Part shown: positions 7,791-15,691 of the stretch, piece after piece
Numbering within the stretch: the stretch's first letter is position 1
Layout: the number at the start of each line of letters is the position of its first letter
Origin: JBOGZD01 sp050697155
GTDB lineage: Bacteria; Actinomycetota; Thermoleophilia; Solirubrobacterales; 70-9
Direction of reading: 5' to 3'
DNA: 38,272 nucleotides
Assembly (NCBI GenBank): GCA_050697155.1
Contig: JBOGZD010000012.1
Location: 1-38,272 of the forward strand
Position numbers and translations under genes: made by a program
The notes under the pieces: generated by a model
The model's database searches: none
Seen by the model: only the letters and a program-made list of their open reading frames with translations
What the model was told of the DNA's origin: nothing

Positions 7791-7816
7791 GGTCGGTCTC
7801 ATATCGAGTGCCGACC
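7791..7816 (-). promoter_or_regulatory. Possible operator upstream of the permease gene
   Basis: GGTCGG and CCGACC are perfect 6-bp arms separated by 14 nt. The spacer reads TATGAG-like on the minus strand and could contain the -10 box, so a repressor bound here would block the promoter. Speculative. Confidence 0.3.
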
Positions 7817-7850
7817 AGTCTTCCCGGCGCGCCGCGGCAAGCTTAGTGCG

Positions 7851-9224
7851 TCAACCGGCTCGCCGGCCGAGCGCCCGATCGCGGACCCATAGCGCCGACA
7901 GCCCGATCACCGCCGCCAGCGCCGAACCGACGAAGATCGCAAGCTTCGCCTGCTCACGCGCCGACTCGCTGTCGAACGCAAGCACCGAGATGAAGATCGC
8001 GACCGTGAACCCGATGCCCTTGAGCGGGGCGACGCTGGCGATCGCGGGCCAATCGAGCCCATCGGGTACGCGGGTGCCGCCGAATCGCACCACCGTCCAC
8101 GCGGCAACGATCCCTCCAACCGGCGCGCCCACGACCAGCCCGAGCACGATCCCGAGGCCGACCTGGCTACTGAGCGCGTCCCCGACCTCGGCCACCGAGA
8201 GCGTGACGCCCGCGTTGGCCAGCGCGAACAGTGGCAGGATCGCGTAGGCGCTCCAGGGATGGAGCTGCTCCTCCAGCCTCGCGAGCGGAGACACCGCCTC
8301 GCGCGCCAATCGCGAGACCTCCCACATCGTCGCCTCGCTGACCTCGGTATCCCGCCGGCGCGAGATCTCCTCGAGCTGCGAGCCGATCACCTCGCCGGTC
8401 TGCTCGCGGCGGTGGAAGCCGAAGGCCGGGGTCAGGAACCCGAGCACGACTCCGGCGATTGTCGCGTGGACGCCCGACTCGAACACCGCGGTCCACAGCA
8501 GCCCAGCTCCGACCACGTACACGGCCAGGTGGCGAACTCCCGCCCGTTGTAGGAGGAAGATCGCCGCCGCCACCGCAGCCGCCGCACCGAGCCACGCGAT
8601 CGAGATGCCCTCGGAGAAGAACAGCGCGATCACCGCGATCGTTCCGATGTCGTCCACGACCGCGAGCGTCAGGAGGAAGGCGCGCAGCTCGGGTGGTGCC
8701 CGTCGCCCAGCGATGCCGAGCACGCTGAGCGCGAACGCGATGTCGGTGGCGATCGGGACCGCCCATCCCTGGAGGTTGCCGCCGTCGAGGTTGACCGCGA
8801 CGTAGACCGCTGCGCCACCGACCATCGTCCCGAGCGCCGCGGCGACAGGTACCGCCGCCGTGGCTGGTTCGCGGAGCGAGCCGAAGACGATCTCGCGCTT
8901 TACCTCGAGCGTGACGACGTAGAAGAAGACCGCCATCAGCAGGTCGTTGACGAGGTGGCGGAGGTCCTCCTCCAACGCCAGCGGGCCGGCCTCGATCGCC
9001 AGCTCCGTGGACCAGAAGTCGTCGTAGGGGCCGCTCGCGACGTTGCTCCAGACCAGTGCGACGAGCGCCGCACCAAGCAGCAGCGTGCCGCTTCCGACCT
9101 CCTCGCGCAGGAACCGCTCGAGCGGGCGGACCATCGTCCGGGGGACCGGGCGCTCCGAGCGCAGCCACGGGCGCCGGAAGCGCCCGGGGGCCTGGACGCC
9201 GGGTTCCTGGTCGCTCAGCGGCAT
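7851..9224 (-). CDS. nhaA: Na+/H+ antiporter NhaA
   Basis: Electrogenic Na+/H+ exchange across the inner membrane for pH and sodium homeostasis. The product has 457 aa, longer than the about 390 aa of E. coli NhaA because of about 30 extra N-terminal residues and a longer C-terminus. Key ion-binding acids are present: D161 in PIATDIAFALSVLG and the D191-D192 pair in LAVVDDIGTIAVIALFF. The first-helix region VNDLLMAVFFYVVTLEVKREIVFGSLREP and the late APLKGIGFTVAIFIS helix are also family signatures. The ATG at 9224 has a TATTGG -10-like box 7 nt upstream, so it probably has its own promoter rather than reading through from the sdh operon 54 bp away. Confidence 0.95.
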   Translation of the reverse strand: MPLSDQEPGVQAPGRFRRPWLRSERPVPRTMVRPLERFLREEVGSGTLLLGAALVALVWSNVASGPYDDFWSTELAIEAGPLALEEDLRHLVNDLLMAVFFYVVTLEVKREIVFGSLREPATAAVPVAAALGTMVGGAAVYVAVNLDGGNLQGWAVPIATDIAFALSVLGIAGRRAPPELRAFLLTLAVVDDIGTIAVIALFFSEGISIAWLGAAAAVAAAIFLLQRAGVRHLAVYVVGAGLLWTAVFESGVHATIAGVVLGFLTPAFGFHRREQTGEVIGSQLEEISRRRDTEVSEATMWEVSRLAREAVSPLARLEEQLHPWSAYAILPLFALANAGVTLSVAEVGDALSSQVGLGIVLGLVVGAPVGGIVAAWTVVRFGGTRVPDGLDWPAIASVAPLKGIGFTVAIFISVLAFDSESAREQAKLAIFVGSALAAVIGLSALWVRDRALGRRAG

Positions 9225-9231
9225 GCGCTCG

Positions 9232-9237
9232 CCAATA
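9232..9237 (-). promoter_or_regulatory. Candidate -10 box of nhaA (leaderless)
   Basis: The minus strand reads TATTGG, 7 nt before the nhaA ATG at 9224. It lies in the 54-bp spacer after the sdh operon. Confidence 0.35.
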
Positions 9238-9278
9238 CCCGCATCGGCGCGGCGTTCACAGCGAGACCGGCTGGCGCG

Positions 9279-9446
9279 TCAGTGCTCGGCGGCGAAGCGC
9301 TCGACCACGTCGCGGGCGGTGTCGCGGTCGACGCCGGTGAACTTGACGTAGAGGTTGATCGCGTCGTCGATGTGCCCGAGCAGCGCCGCCTGCTCGACCT
9401 CGGGTGGAGGCTGGGGCGCGTTCTCGATCCCGGGGGTCTCGGTCAT
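9279..9446 (-). CDS. Small 55-aa protein, last gene of the sdh operon
   Basis: I do not recognise this family. The ATG overlaps the stop of the upstream CCG-domain gene in an ATGA motif, so translation is probably coupled. The acidic product (MTETPGIENAPQPPPEVEQ...) has a Pro-rich N-terminus and one predicted amphipathic helical region, AALLGHIDDAINLYVKFTGVDRDTARDVVERFAAEH. No Cys and no transmembrane segment are visible. In archaeal type E succinate dehydrogenases a fourth small gene (SdhF/SdhD-type) follows the CCG subunit, so this one occupies the same position, but I see no sequence similarity. A structural or assembly partner of the dehydrogenase is a reasonable inference. Confidence 0.7.
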   Translation of the reverse strand: MTETPGIENAPQPPPEVEQAALLGHIDDAINLYVKFTGVDRDTARDVVERFAAEH

Positions 9447-10339
9447 GCGGGAACGCCGGTGAGCCGCTCCCCCACCCACTCGGTCGAGGCGATGTGCTGG
9501 CTCATCCCCAGCTTCTTGGGCTCGTACCCGAGCGCGAGTCCGACGAGCTGGGGCAGGTGAAGGATCGCGAGGCCGAGGTCGCGGTCGACGACCTTCGCCG
9601 CCTCGGGCTGCTGCATGTCGAGGTTCAGATGGCAGAGGGGGCACGGGGTGACCAGGCAGTCCGCGCCCTGGTCGAGCGCGTCGGCGATGTGGGTCCCGGC
9701 CTGGCGCAGTGAGGTGTCGCGGTTCATCGTGATCACCGGGAACCCACAGCACTTGCGGGCGCCGTCGTATTCGACGACCTCGCCGCCGAGCGTCTCGATC
9801 ACCTGCTCGAGGTAGAGGTCGCGCTCGGGGTGCTCCTCGTAGCCGAGCCGGTGCTTGGGCCTCACGATGTAACAGCCGTAGAAGGGGCCGACGCGCATCC
9901 CCTCGAGCGGTCGCGTGACCTTCGCCTTGAGCTGGTCGAGCCCGTAGTCCTCGACCAGGACCCAGAGGAAGTTCTTGTTCGCCCAGCCGTCCTTGCCCTT
10001 GACGTACTCGAGCCCCTCGCCGCCGAGCGCCTCGTTGATGTGGGCGCGGTAGGCGGAGTCGGCGTCAAGGCGCTGCTGGCACTCCGACTGCGCCCCTTGG
10101 CAGGTCGAGCAGATGTTCATCATCCCCAGCCCGGTCTGCTGGGCTAGGGCGAAGGTGCGCGCGTTGAGGGTGTCGGCGAGCTCCTGGTTGTGCTCGGCGA
10201 TCACCCCCGCTCCGCAGCAGTTTGCCCGGTCGAGGGTGACCAGCTCGATCTCGAGCCGCTCGGCGACCAGCGCCATCGAGCCGTGCAGCTCGGGGGTGAA
10301 GCCGCGCGAGACGCAGCCGGGCCAGTACGCGAGCTTCAT
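9443..10339 (-). CDS. CCG-domain subunit of type E succinate dehydrogenase (HdrB-like)
   Basis: The 298-aa product has two CCG domains like heterodisulfide reductase HdrB and the SdhE/SdhC subunit of archaeal and some bacterial type E succinate:quinone reductases. It replaces the heme-containing SdhC/D anchors and contributes an Fe-S centre near the membrane-side quinone site. First set: C9, C41-C42-G43, C77 and C80. Second set: C156, C197-C198-G199, C233 and C236. There is no transmembrane helix, so membrane attachment would be through amphipathic helices. The ATG overlaps the sdhB stop (ATGA at 10336-10339), and its own stop overlaps the following 55-aa gene the same way. This tight order supports one stoichiometric complex. 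Confidence 0.9.
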   Translation of the reverse strand: MKLAYWPGCVSRGFTPELHGSMALVAERLEIELVTLDRANCCGAGVIAEHNQELADTLNARTFALAQQTGLGMMNICSTCQGAQSECQQRLDADSAYRAHINEALGGEGLEYVKGKDGWANKNFLWVLVEDYGLDQLKAKVTRPLEGMRVGPFYGCYIVRPKHRLGYEEHPERDLYLEQVIETLGGEVVEYDGARKCCGFPVITMNRDTSLRQAGTHIADALDQGADCLVTPCPLCHLNLDMQQPEAAKVVDRDLGLAILHLPQLVGLALGYEPKKLGMSQHIASTEWVGERLTGVPA

Positions 10340-11427
10340 TCGGTCTCCTCCTGCTCATCCTCGCCGGTGATGTAGAGGTTGAGCTCGGTGCCGTGCTCCT
10401 CGGCGTGGGCGTAGATCCGCTTCACGTGGTCCTGGGCGTCGCCGGGCAGCTTCTTGTGCACGCCAGGGATCAGCTTCGGCAGCGAGCGCATCTTGCCCGT
10501 CCTGATCCCGCGGGCGGCGGTGGGCAGCGAGCCGACCAGGCTTTTGATCGCGCCCAGCGTCGGCATCAGCTTGCCCTTGATCCCCGGGGCGTAGGACTCC
10601 TGCTGCAGGAGAGCCTCGTCGAGCGTTCCCTTCTTGCGGATGATGCTCGTGAACGCGCTCTCGTGGCGGCGGCCGTTGTTGCGGTCGTCGATCTCGTTCT
10701 CGTCGCCGGCGAGCCGGCGCAGCCGCATGATCTGGTCCATCGGCGCGACCCCCTTCGGACATGCGTCGACGCAGGCGAAGCAGTGGGTGCAATCGTAGAT
10801 CCCTTGCGGGTCCTGGGCGAGGTCGTAGAGCCGCTCGCGGGTCTCGACGTCGCGCGGATCGCCGACGAAGCGGTAGGCCTTCGCCAGCGCCGCCGGCCCG
10901 ATGAAGTCGGGGTCGACCTCCATCGACAGGCACGCGGAAACGCACGCTCCGCACTGGATGCAGGCGATCGTCTGGGTGATGTCGACCATCGACTCGGGCT
11001 CGACGATCCGCTCCCGCTCGGGTGGGTCGCCGTCGTCGAGCAGCCACGGGGTGACCCTGCGGATCTTGGTCCAGTGGGTCGACTCCATGTCGGTGACCAG
11101 GTCCTTGACCACCGGCATGTTCCCCATCGGCTCGACCACGATCGGCTCCGAGCCCCCGTTGCGCCGGTTGGCGAACTCGTGTGCTTCGCCGATCTGGGTC
11201 AGGCAGGCGAGCGTCGACTCGCCGTTGATCTTCACCCCGCACGACCCGCAGATAGCCGCCCGGCACGAGCAGCGCACCGCGAGCGACCCGTCCTCGCGGT
11301 CCTTGGCCTGAAGCAGGCCGTCGAGCACCGAGAGCGTCGGATCGAGCTCGACCTCGAACCGCTCCCAGTAGGCCCCCTCCCCGGACTCGGGCTGAAAGCG
11401 CCGCACCTTGAGCGTGTACTCAGCCAC
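10336..11427 (-). CDS. sdhB: Succinate dehydrogenase/fumarate reductase iron-sulfur subunit
   Basis: Carries electrons from the SdhA flavin toward quinone. The 363-aa product is about 120 residues longer than classical SdhB, with a C-terminal extension (about 245-363) as in type E and TfrB-like enzymes. [2Fe-2S] ligands: C55, C60, C63 and C75. The first 4-Cys motif is C156-x2-C159-x2-C162-x3-C166. The second is C213-x2-C216-x2-C219-x3-C223-P. In E. coli the residue matching C216 is Ile, which gives a [3Fe-4S] centre. The extra Cys here predicts a second [4Fe-4S], as reported for Sulfolobus type E enzymes. The start is GTG at 11427 (GTGGCTGAG). The 48-bp spacer from sdhA contains four perfect copies of a heptamer. 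Confidence 0.93.
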   Translation of the reverse strand: MAEYTLKVRRFQPESGEGAYWERFEVELDPTLSVLDGLLQAKDREDGSLAVRCSCRAAICGSCGVKINGESTLACLTQIGEAHEFANRRNGGSEPIVVEPMGNMPVVKDLVTDMESTHWTKIRRVTPWLLDDGDPPERERIVEPESMVDITQTIACIQCGACVSACLSMEVDPDFIGPAALAKAYRFVGDPRDVETRERLYDLAQDPQGIYDCTHCFACVDACPKGVAPMDQIMRLRRLAGDENEIDDRNNGRRHESAFTSIIRKKGTLDEALLQQESYAPGIKGKLMPTLGAIKSLVGSLPTAARGIRTGKMRSLPKLIPGVHKKLPGDAQDHVKRIYAHAEEHGTELNLYITGEDEQEETE

Positions 11428-11442
11428 GGTCGGGCTCCGACC

Positions 11443-11470
11443 CTGGCGACTGGCGACTGGCGACTGGCGA
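11443..11470 (+). repeat. Heptamer tandem repeat between sdhA and sdhB
   Basis: Four perfect head-to-tail copies of CTGGCGA (as read on the plus strand) fill most of the sdhA-sdhB spacer. A 7-bp period also occurs before asd (2370-2390) and before mdh (19520-19540). Confidence 0.9.
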
Positions 11471-11475
11471 CTTCA

Positions 11476-13164
11476 TCAGTAGGTCCTCTCCATCGGCTGC
11501 CACTGGGTGATCGTGACGTCCGAGTAGTCGATTTCGGGCCCGGCTTCATTCTGGCGCAGGTCGATGTGCTTGAGCCAGTCGTCGTCGTTGCGCTCGGGGA
11601 AGTCGGTGCGGTACTGGGCCCCCCGGCTCTCCTTGCGCTCGAGCGCGGCGACGCAGGTGCACTCGGCATTGTCGAGCATGAAGCCGAGCTCGATCGCTCC
11701 CAGCACGTCCTGGTTGAAGACCGAGTCACGGTCGTCGATGTAGGCCGTCGCCGCCTCCTCCTTCAGCCGGCGCACCGTGTCGAGGGCCGTCCTCACGCCC
11801 TCCTCGCTGCGGAACACGGCGACGTGCTTGTCCATCATCTCGCCGAGCTCGCCGCGGATCTCCGAAACCCGGCGCCCGGAGCCGTGCTCGCGGGCGATCA
11901 GCTCCGCGATCGTCCTCTGCTCGTCGGCGAGCAGTGCCTTCGCCGGGCGCCCGACCTCGCCCTCCTTGGTCCGGGAGGCGGCGTGGATGCCGGCGCGGCG
12001 GCCGAAGATCAGCGTGTCGAGCAGCGAGTTGGCGCCCAGCCGGTTGCCGCCGTGGACGGAGACGCAGGCGACCTCGCCGGCGGCGTAGAGGCCCGGGATC
12101 TCCGTCGCTCCGTGGATGTCGGTCTTCACTCCGCCCATCGTGTAGTGGTTGCCGGGCTTGATGTGGATCGGCTCGCGGGTGATGTCGACGCCGGCGAAGT
12201 CGCGGCCGACGAGGACGATCTCGCGCAGGGCCTCGTGGATGCGCTTGCGCGGCACCACGGTGATGTCGAGCGCCACCGTCCCGTCGGGGAAGCCACGCCC
12301 CTCGCTGATCTCCGTCTGCTCGGCGCGCGAGACGACGTCGCGCGAGGCGAGCTCCATCTTGTTGGGCGCGTACTTCTCCATGAAGCGCTCGCCGCTCGCG
12401 TTCAGCAGGTGGGCGCCCTCGCCGCGGGCGCCCTCGGTGATCAGAAAGCCCTTGCCCGCCAGCGTCGTCGGGTGGTACTGGATCATCTCCATGTCCATCA
12501 GCGGCGCCCCCGCGCGGTAGGCCATCGCGATCCCGTCGCCGGTGCAGATCAGCGCGTTGGTGGTCGGCTGCCAGGCCTGGCCGTTGCCGCCGGTGGCGAG
12601 GATCACGTTCTTGGCCTCGAACAGCTCCATCGAGCCGTCGCGGATGTTGCGGAGCACCGCGCCGACGCAGTTGCGGCCGTCGTCGAGCGCGAGCGAGGTG
12701 GTGAAGTGCTCCTCGTAGCGGTCGACGAGGGCGGAGTGCTTCATCAGCTGCTCGTACAGCACGTGCATGATCGCCTGGCCGGTGATGTCGGCGACATAGT
12801 AGGTGCGCGCCTGGGAGGCCCCGCCGAAGGCGCGGGTGCCGAGCTTGCCCTCCTCGTTGCGGTGGAAGGGGACGCCGAGGTGCTCGAGATGGAGGATCTC
12901 CTCGGGCGCCTCTCGGCACATGACCTCGATCGCGTCCTGGTCGCCCAGGTAGTCCGAGCCCTTGACGGTGTCGAAGGCGTGCGACTCCCAGGAGTCCTCG
13001 GGGTTGAGCGCCGCGTTGATCCCGCCCTGGGCGGCGTTGGAGTGCGAGCGCACCGGGTGGACCTTGGAGACGATCCCGACCGATACCCCCTGCTCGGCCG
13101 CGGCCAGCGCCGCGCGTTGTCCCGCGAGCCCCGCCCCGATCACCAGTACGTCGTGCTTGGGCAT
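11476..13164 (-). CDS. sdhA: Succinate dehydrogenase/fumarate reductase flavoprotein subunit
   Basis: Oxidises succinate to fumarate in the TCA cycle. The 562-aa product has the FAD-binding GAGLAGQRAA loop (10-19) and H41 in RSHSNAAQGG, the position of the covalently flavinylated His in the family. The active-site segments YHPTTLAGKGFLITEGARGEGA (about 254-275) and HYTMGGVKTDIHGATEIPGLYAAGEV (about 352-377) are intact, as is the C-terminal ERKESRGAQYRTDFPERND block. The ATG at 13164 follows the site-2 protease stop by 16 bp, and sdhB, the CCG subunit and a 55-aa gene follow. The 13-kb region on the other strand has long open frames that are only shadows of this GC-rich gene. Confidence 0.96.
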   Translation of the reverse strand: MPKHDVLVIGAGLAGQRAALAAAEQGVSVGIVSKVHPVRSHSNAAQGGINAALNPEDSWESHAFDTVKGSDYLGDQDAIEVMCREAPEEILHLEHLGVPFHRNEEGKLGTRAFGGASQARTYYVADITGQAIMHVLYEQLMKHSALVDRYEEHFTTSLALDDGRNCVGAVLRNIRDGSMELFEAKNVILATGGNGQAWQPTTNALICTGDGIAMAYRAGAPLMDMEMIQYHPTTLAGKGFLITEGARGEGAHLLNASGERFMEKYAPNKMELASRDVVSRAEQTEISEGRGFPDGTVALDITVVPRKRIHEALREIVLVGRDFAGVDITREPIHIKPGNHYTMGGVKTDIHGATEIPGLYAAGEVACVSVHGGNRLGANSLLDTLIFGRRAGIHAASRTKEGEVGRPAKALLADEQRTIAELIAREHGSGRRVSEIRGELGEMMDKHVAVFRSEEGVRTALDTVRRLKEEAATAYIDDRDSVFNQDVLGAIELGFMLDNAECTCVAALERKESRGAQYRTDFPERNDDDWLKHIDLRQNEAGPEIDYSDVTITQWQPMERTY

Positions 13165-13180
13165 CCGGGGCGATCCTATT

Positions 13181-14350
13181 TCACGAGCGGCTGGTGAGCG
13201 CGTCGCGGAGCGCGCGCCCGACCTGCTCGGCGGTGATCACCCCGCGCAGGCGACCGTCGGCGTCGACCGCCGGCAGCCCGCCCAGCCGGCGCAGCTGCTC
13301 GTTCCCGAGCAGGGTCTCGAGCGGGGCGTCGGCGCGGACCCGCAGCACCCCCCCGGGATCGGCGTCGAAGACCTCGCTCACCCGCTGGGAGCTCGGCTGG
13401 GGCACGGCGTCGGCGGCGTCGCGCTCGAGCAGCCCGCGGAAGCGATCGGTCGCGTCGACCACCGGGAACCAGGGCCAGCGGTAGCGCAGGAAGAACTCGT
13501 CGAGCGCTCGTTCGACGCTCGCGTCCTCGGGGATCGCGACCGGCTCTGCGTCCATGACGTCGGCGACGCTGATCCCCTCGATCCGGGTCGAGAACTCCGA
13601 CTGGATCGCGTAGCCGCGCGCGGACTGGGCGAGGATGAACCCGATCAGCGCCAGCCAGATGCCGGCGAACACGTCGCCCTCGATGAACAGCAGGATCCCG
13701 AGGCCGATGAACAGGTAGGAGAAGCCCTGGCCCAGGGCCGCGGCGAACTGGGTGGCGCGGTTGCGATCCCCGGTCACCCGCCAGGCGATCGCCCGCGCGA
13801 TCCGCCCGCCGTCCAGGGGGAAGGCCGGGATCAAGTTGAAGCCGAGGACGAGCGCGTTGATGCTCGCCAGCCAGGCCAGAACGGCGAGCACGCCCGCGGT
13901 GTCCGCCTCATCGCGGAAGCGCATCGCCTGCCAGAACTCGTCCGCGCCGGCGATCGCGATCCCGGTCCCGATGCAGGCGGCGGCGATCAACACGGTCACC
14001 AGAGGTCCAGCCGCCGCGACCCTGAACTCGACCCCCGGCGAGTCGGTGTCGCGAGTCATCCGGGCGACGCCGCCGAACAGCCACAGCGTGATGTCGGAGA
14101 TCGGGATCCCGTTGCGGACGGCGACTACCGCGTGGCCGAGCTCGTGCAGCAGGATCGAGCCGAAGAAGGCGAGCGCGCTCACCACGGCGAGCACGTAAGG
14201 CTCGGTGCCCCCCTCATCACCGCCGACGACCCCGTCGTAGACGCTCGAGAGATAGACGATCACCAGGAAGAGGACCAGGAACCACGAGTAATCGACCCCG
14301 ATCCGGATTCCGCGGACGTGAAGGAGGGTGAGCTGGCTCCGAGCGGGCAT
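13181..14350 (-). CDS. Site-2-type membrane zinc metalloprotease (M50B) with CBS domains
   Basis: Intramembrane protease of the SpoIVFB/site-2 branch that contains CBS domains. The 389-aa product has about six hydrophobic segments in residues 15-240. Zinc ligands are H69 and H73 of HELGH and D180 of NLIPAFPLDGGR. Two CBS repeats occupy about 245-389 (SVADVMDAEPVAIPEDASVERALDEF and later GGLPAVDADGRLRGVITAEQVGRAL), which in this subfamily sense nucleotides. It is the first gene of the minus-strand run that continues 16 bp later with sdhA, so its promoter may also drive the succinate dehydrogenase genes. A TACGAT box sits 6 nt before the ATG, predicting a leaderless transcript. The substrate is unknown. 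Confidence 0.92.
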   Translation of the reverse strand: MPARSQLTLLHVRGIRIGVDYSWFLVLFLVIVYLSSVYDGVVGGDEGGTEPYVLAVVSALAFFGSILLHELGHAVVAVRNGIPISDITLWLFGGVARMTRDTDSPGVEFRVAAAGPLVTVLIAAACIGTGIAIAGADEFWQAMRFRDEADTAGVLAVLAWLASINALVLGFNLIPAFPLDGGRIARAIAWRVTGDRNRATQFAAALGQGFSYLFIGLGILLFIEGDVFAGIWLALIGFILAQSARGYAIQSEFSTRIEGISVADVMDAEPVAIPEDASVERALDEFFLRYRWPWFPVVDATDRFRGLLERDAADAVPQPSSQRVSEVFDADPGGVLRVRADAPLETLLGNEQLRRLGGLPAVDADGRLRGVITAEQVGRALRDALTSRS

Positions 14351-14356
14351 GGGCTA

Positions 14357-14362
14357 ATCGTA
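14357..14362 (-). promoter_or_regulatory. Candidate -10 box of the protease-sdh operon (leaderless)
   Basis: The minus strand reads TACGAT, then 6 nt, then the ATG of the M50 protease at 14350. No Shine-Dalgarno sequence is present, which is consistent with a leaderless mRNA. The -35 region is not convincing. Confidence 0.45.
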
Positions 14363-14404
14363 GGTGGCCCGCGCTCGGGACTGGACGCGACGCGCCGCTG
14401 ACGA

Positions 14405-14410
14405 TAGGTT
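14405..14410 (+). promoter_or_regulatory. Candidate -10 box of the M28 peptidase gene
   Basis: TAGGTT lies 11 nt before the GTG at 14422. CTGGAC about 18 nt further upstream could be a -35. This is the plus-strand half of a 71-bp divergent promoter region. Confidence 0.35.
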
Positions 14411-14421
14411 TTCCAGCCGTC

Positions 14422-15624
14422 GTGGAAGCCCTTGCCGATGCCCGCCACGAAGCCCACCTCGACCGGGACTGGTTGCGCGCCCAGGTCGGCGAGCTGGCTG
14501 CGATCGAGCGTGAGACCGCCTCGACCGGTGAGCGCGAGGCGGCAGAGTGGGTCGCCGCGCGGCTGGCCGATGTCGGGGCCGAAGCGCGGCTGGAGGAGGA
14601 GGCCTCGAACGGCGGCTACTGGTGGCCGCTGGGCCTCGCGGCGGGCGCCGGGTTGGTGGCTGGAATCGCGGCGCTGCGGGGCCGCCGGGCACTCGCCGCC
14701 ACGCTCGGAGCCACCGCGTGCGCGGCGGGCATCGACGATCTCCCGCCACGGTCGCGCAGGCTGCGCTCGGTCCTGCCGAAGAGGCGCGCGTGGAACGTGG
14801 TCGCCGCCCTCGGTCCGGCGGAGGCCAAGCGGACAGTGGTCCTCATCGCCCACCACGACACCGCGCACTCCGGGCTTGTCTTCCACCCCGCGCTTCCGTT
14901 GATCGCCGACCGTCTCGGGCTCCTCGAACGAGCCGACGCGAGCCCCCCGTTGATGTGGCCGGTCGTCGCCGGCCCCGGGGTGGTTGCGGCCGGGGCGCTG
15001 ACTCGGAGTCGTGCCCTGGTCGGGCTCGGAACCGCCTTGAGCGCGGGATCGGCCGCAGCGATGGCGGACATCGGCTCACGCGGCTCTGTCCCGGGTGCGA
15101 ACGACAACGCGAGCGGCGTCGTCGCGATGCTCGCGGTCGCCCAGGCGCTCGCCGAGCGGCCGACCGAGAGCCTGCGGGTGATGCTGGTCTCGACGTCGGA
15201 GGAGGCGACCTGCGAAGGAATGCACCACTTCGCCGCCCGCCATTTCCCCCATCTCCCGCGGGAGGGCACCTTCTTGGCCTCGATCGACACGGTCGGCTCA
15301 CCGCACCTGACGGTGCTCCGCGGCGAGGGCATGTTCGGGCTCAAGCGGTACCCGGCCGAGGCACTCGCCTTGGCCGATGGTCTCGCCGAGGAGCTCGGCA
15401 TCTGGCTGTTCCCCAATCTCAGCCTGCGAAACGCGACCGACGGCGTCTATCCCTTGAACGCGGGATATCAATGCGTCTCGATCTGCTCCGTGAACGACCT
15501 CAAGAACCCGGCCAACTACCACTGGCCCACCGACGTCCCCGAGAACGTCGACTACGACACCCTCGCCGACGCGATCCGACTCACCGAGGCCGTCGTCCGC
15601 CGACTCGACGAGCGCTGGCTCTAG
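14422..15624 (+). CDS. M28-family zinc aminopeptidase-like protein, membrane-embedded insert
   Basis: Aminopeptidase or carboxypeptidase of family M28 with two metal sites. The 400-aa product shows the metal and catalytic residues: H144/D146 in LIAHHDT, D228 in GANDNASG, E260-E261 in VSTSEEATCEG, D289 in SIDTVGS and H367 in NYHWPTD. Hydrophobic stretches at about 67-103 and 178-216 interrupt the catalytic domain. They suggest two membrane hairpins, so the enzyme probably sits at the membrane rather than being secreted. No signal peptide is visible. The GTG start is supported by the preceding -10 box and by the stop-limited frame. It is divergent from the M50 protease gene and convergent with the crotonase gene. 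The natural substrate is unknown. Confidence 0.88.
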   Translation: MEALADARHEAHLDRDWLRAQVGELAAIERETASTGEREAAEWVAARLADVGAEARLEEEASNGGYWWPLGLAAGAGLVAGIAALRGRRALAATLGATACAAGIDDLPPRSRRLRSVLPKRRAWNVVAALGPAEAKRTVVLIAHHDTAHSGLVFHPALPLIADRLGLLERADASPPLMWPVVAGPGVVAAGALTRSRALVGLGTALSAGSAAAMADIGSRGSVPGANDNASGVVAMLAVAQALAERPTESLRVMLVSTSEEATCEGMHHFAARHFPHLPREGTFLASIDTVGSPHLTVLRGEGMFGLKRYPAEALALADGLAEELGIWLFPNLSLRNATDGVYPLNAGYQCVSICSVNDLKNPANYHWPTDVPENVDYDTLADAIRLTEAVVRRLDERWL

Positions 15625-15691
15625 CCGGCCTGATCGGCGCCTTGTTCGCCCATGGGACGAGGAAAGCGCCATTCGATGGACTCAGAGGCTG

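Noticed and set aside
10393..13197. 934-codon open frame on the plus strand opposite the sdh genes
   Set aside because: Its translation is Arg/Asp/His/Val-rich low-complexity sequence, the usual antisense shadow of GC-rich genes. The minus strand holds clear sdhA and sdhB.
13181..14350. Candidate classical SdhC/SdhD membrane anchor near sdhA
   Set aside because: The only membrane gene beside sdhA is a site-2 protease with HELGH and CBS domains. It has no cytochrome b-type His pattern.
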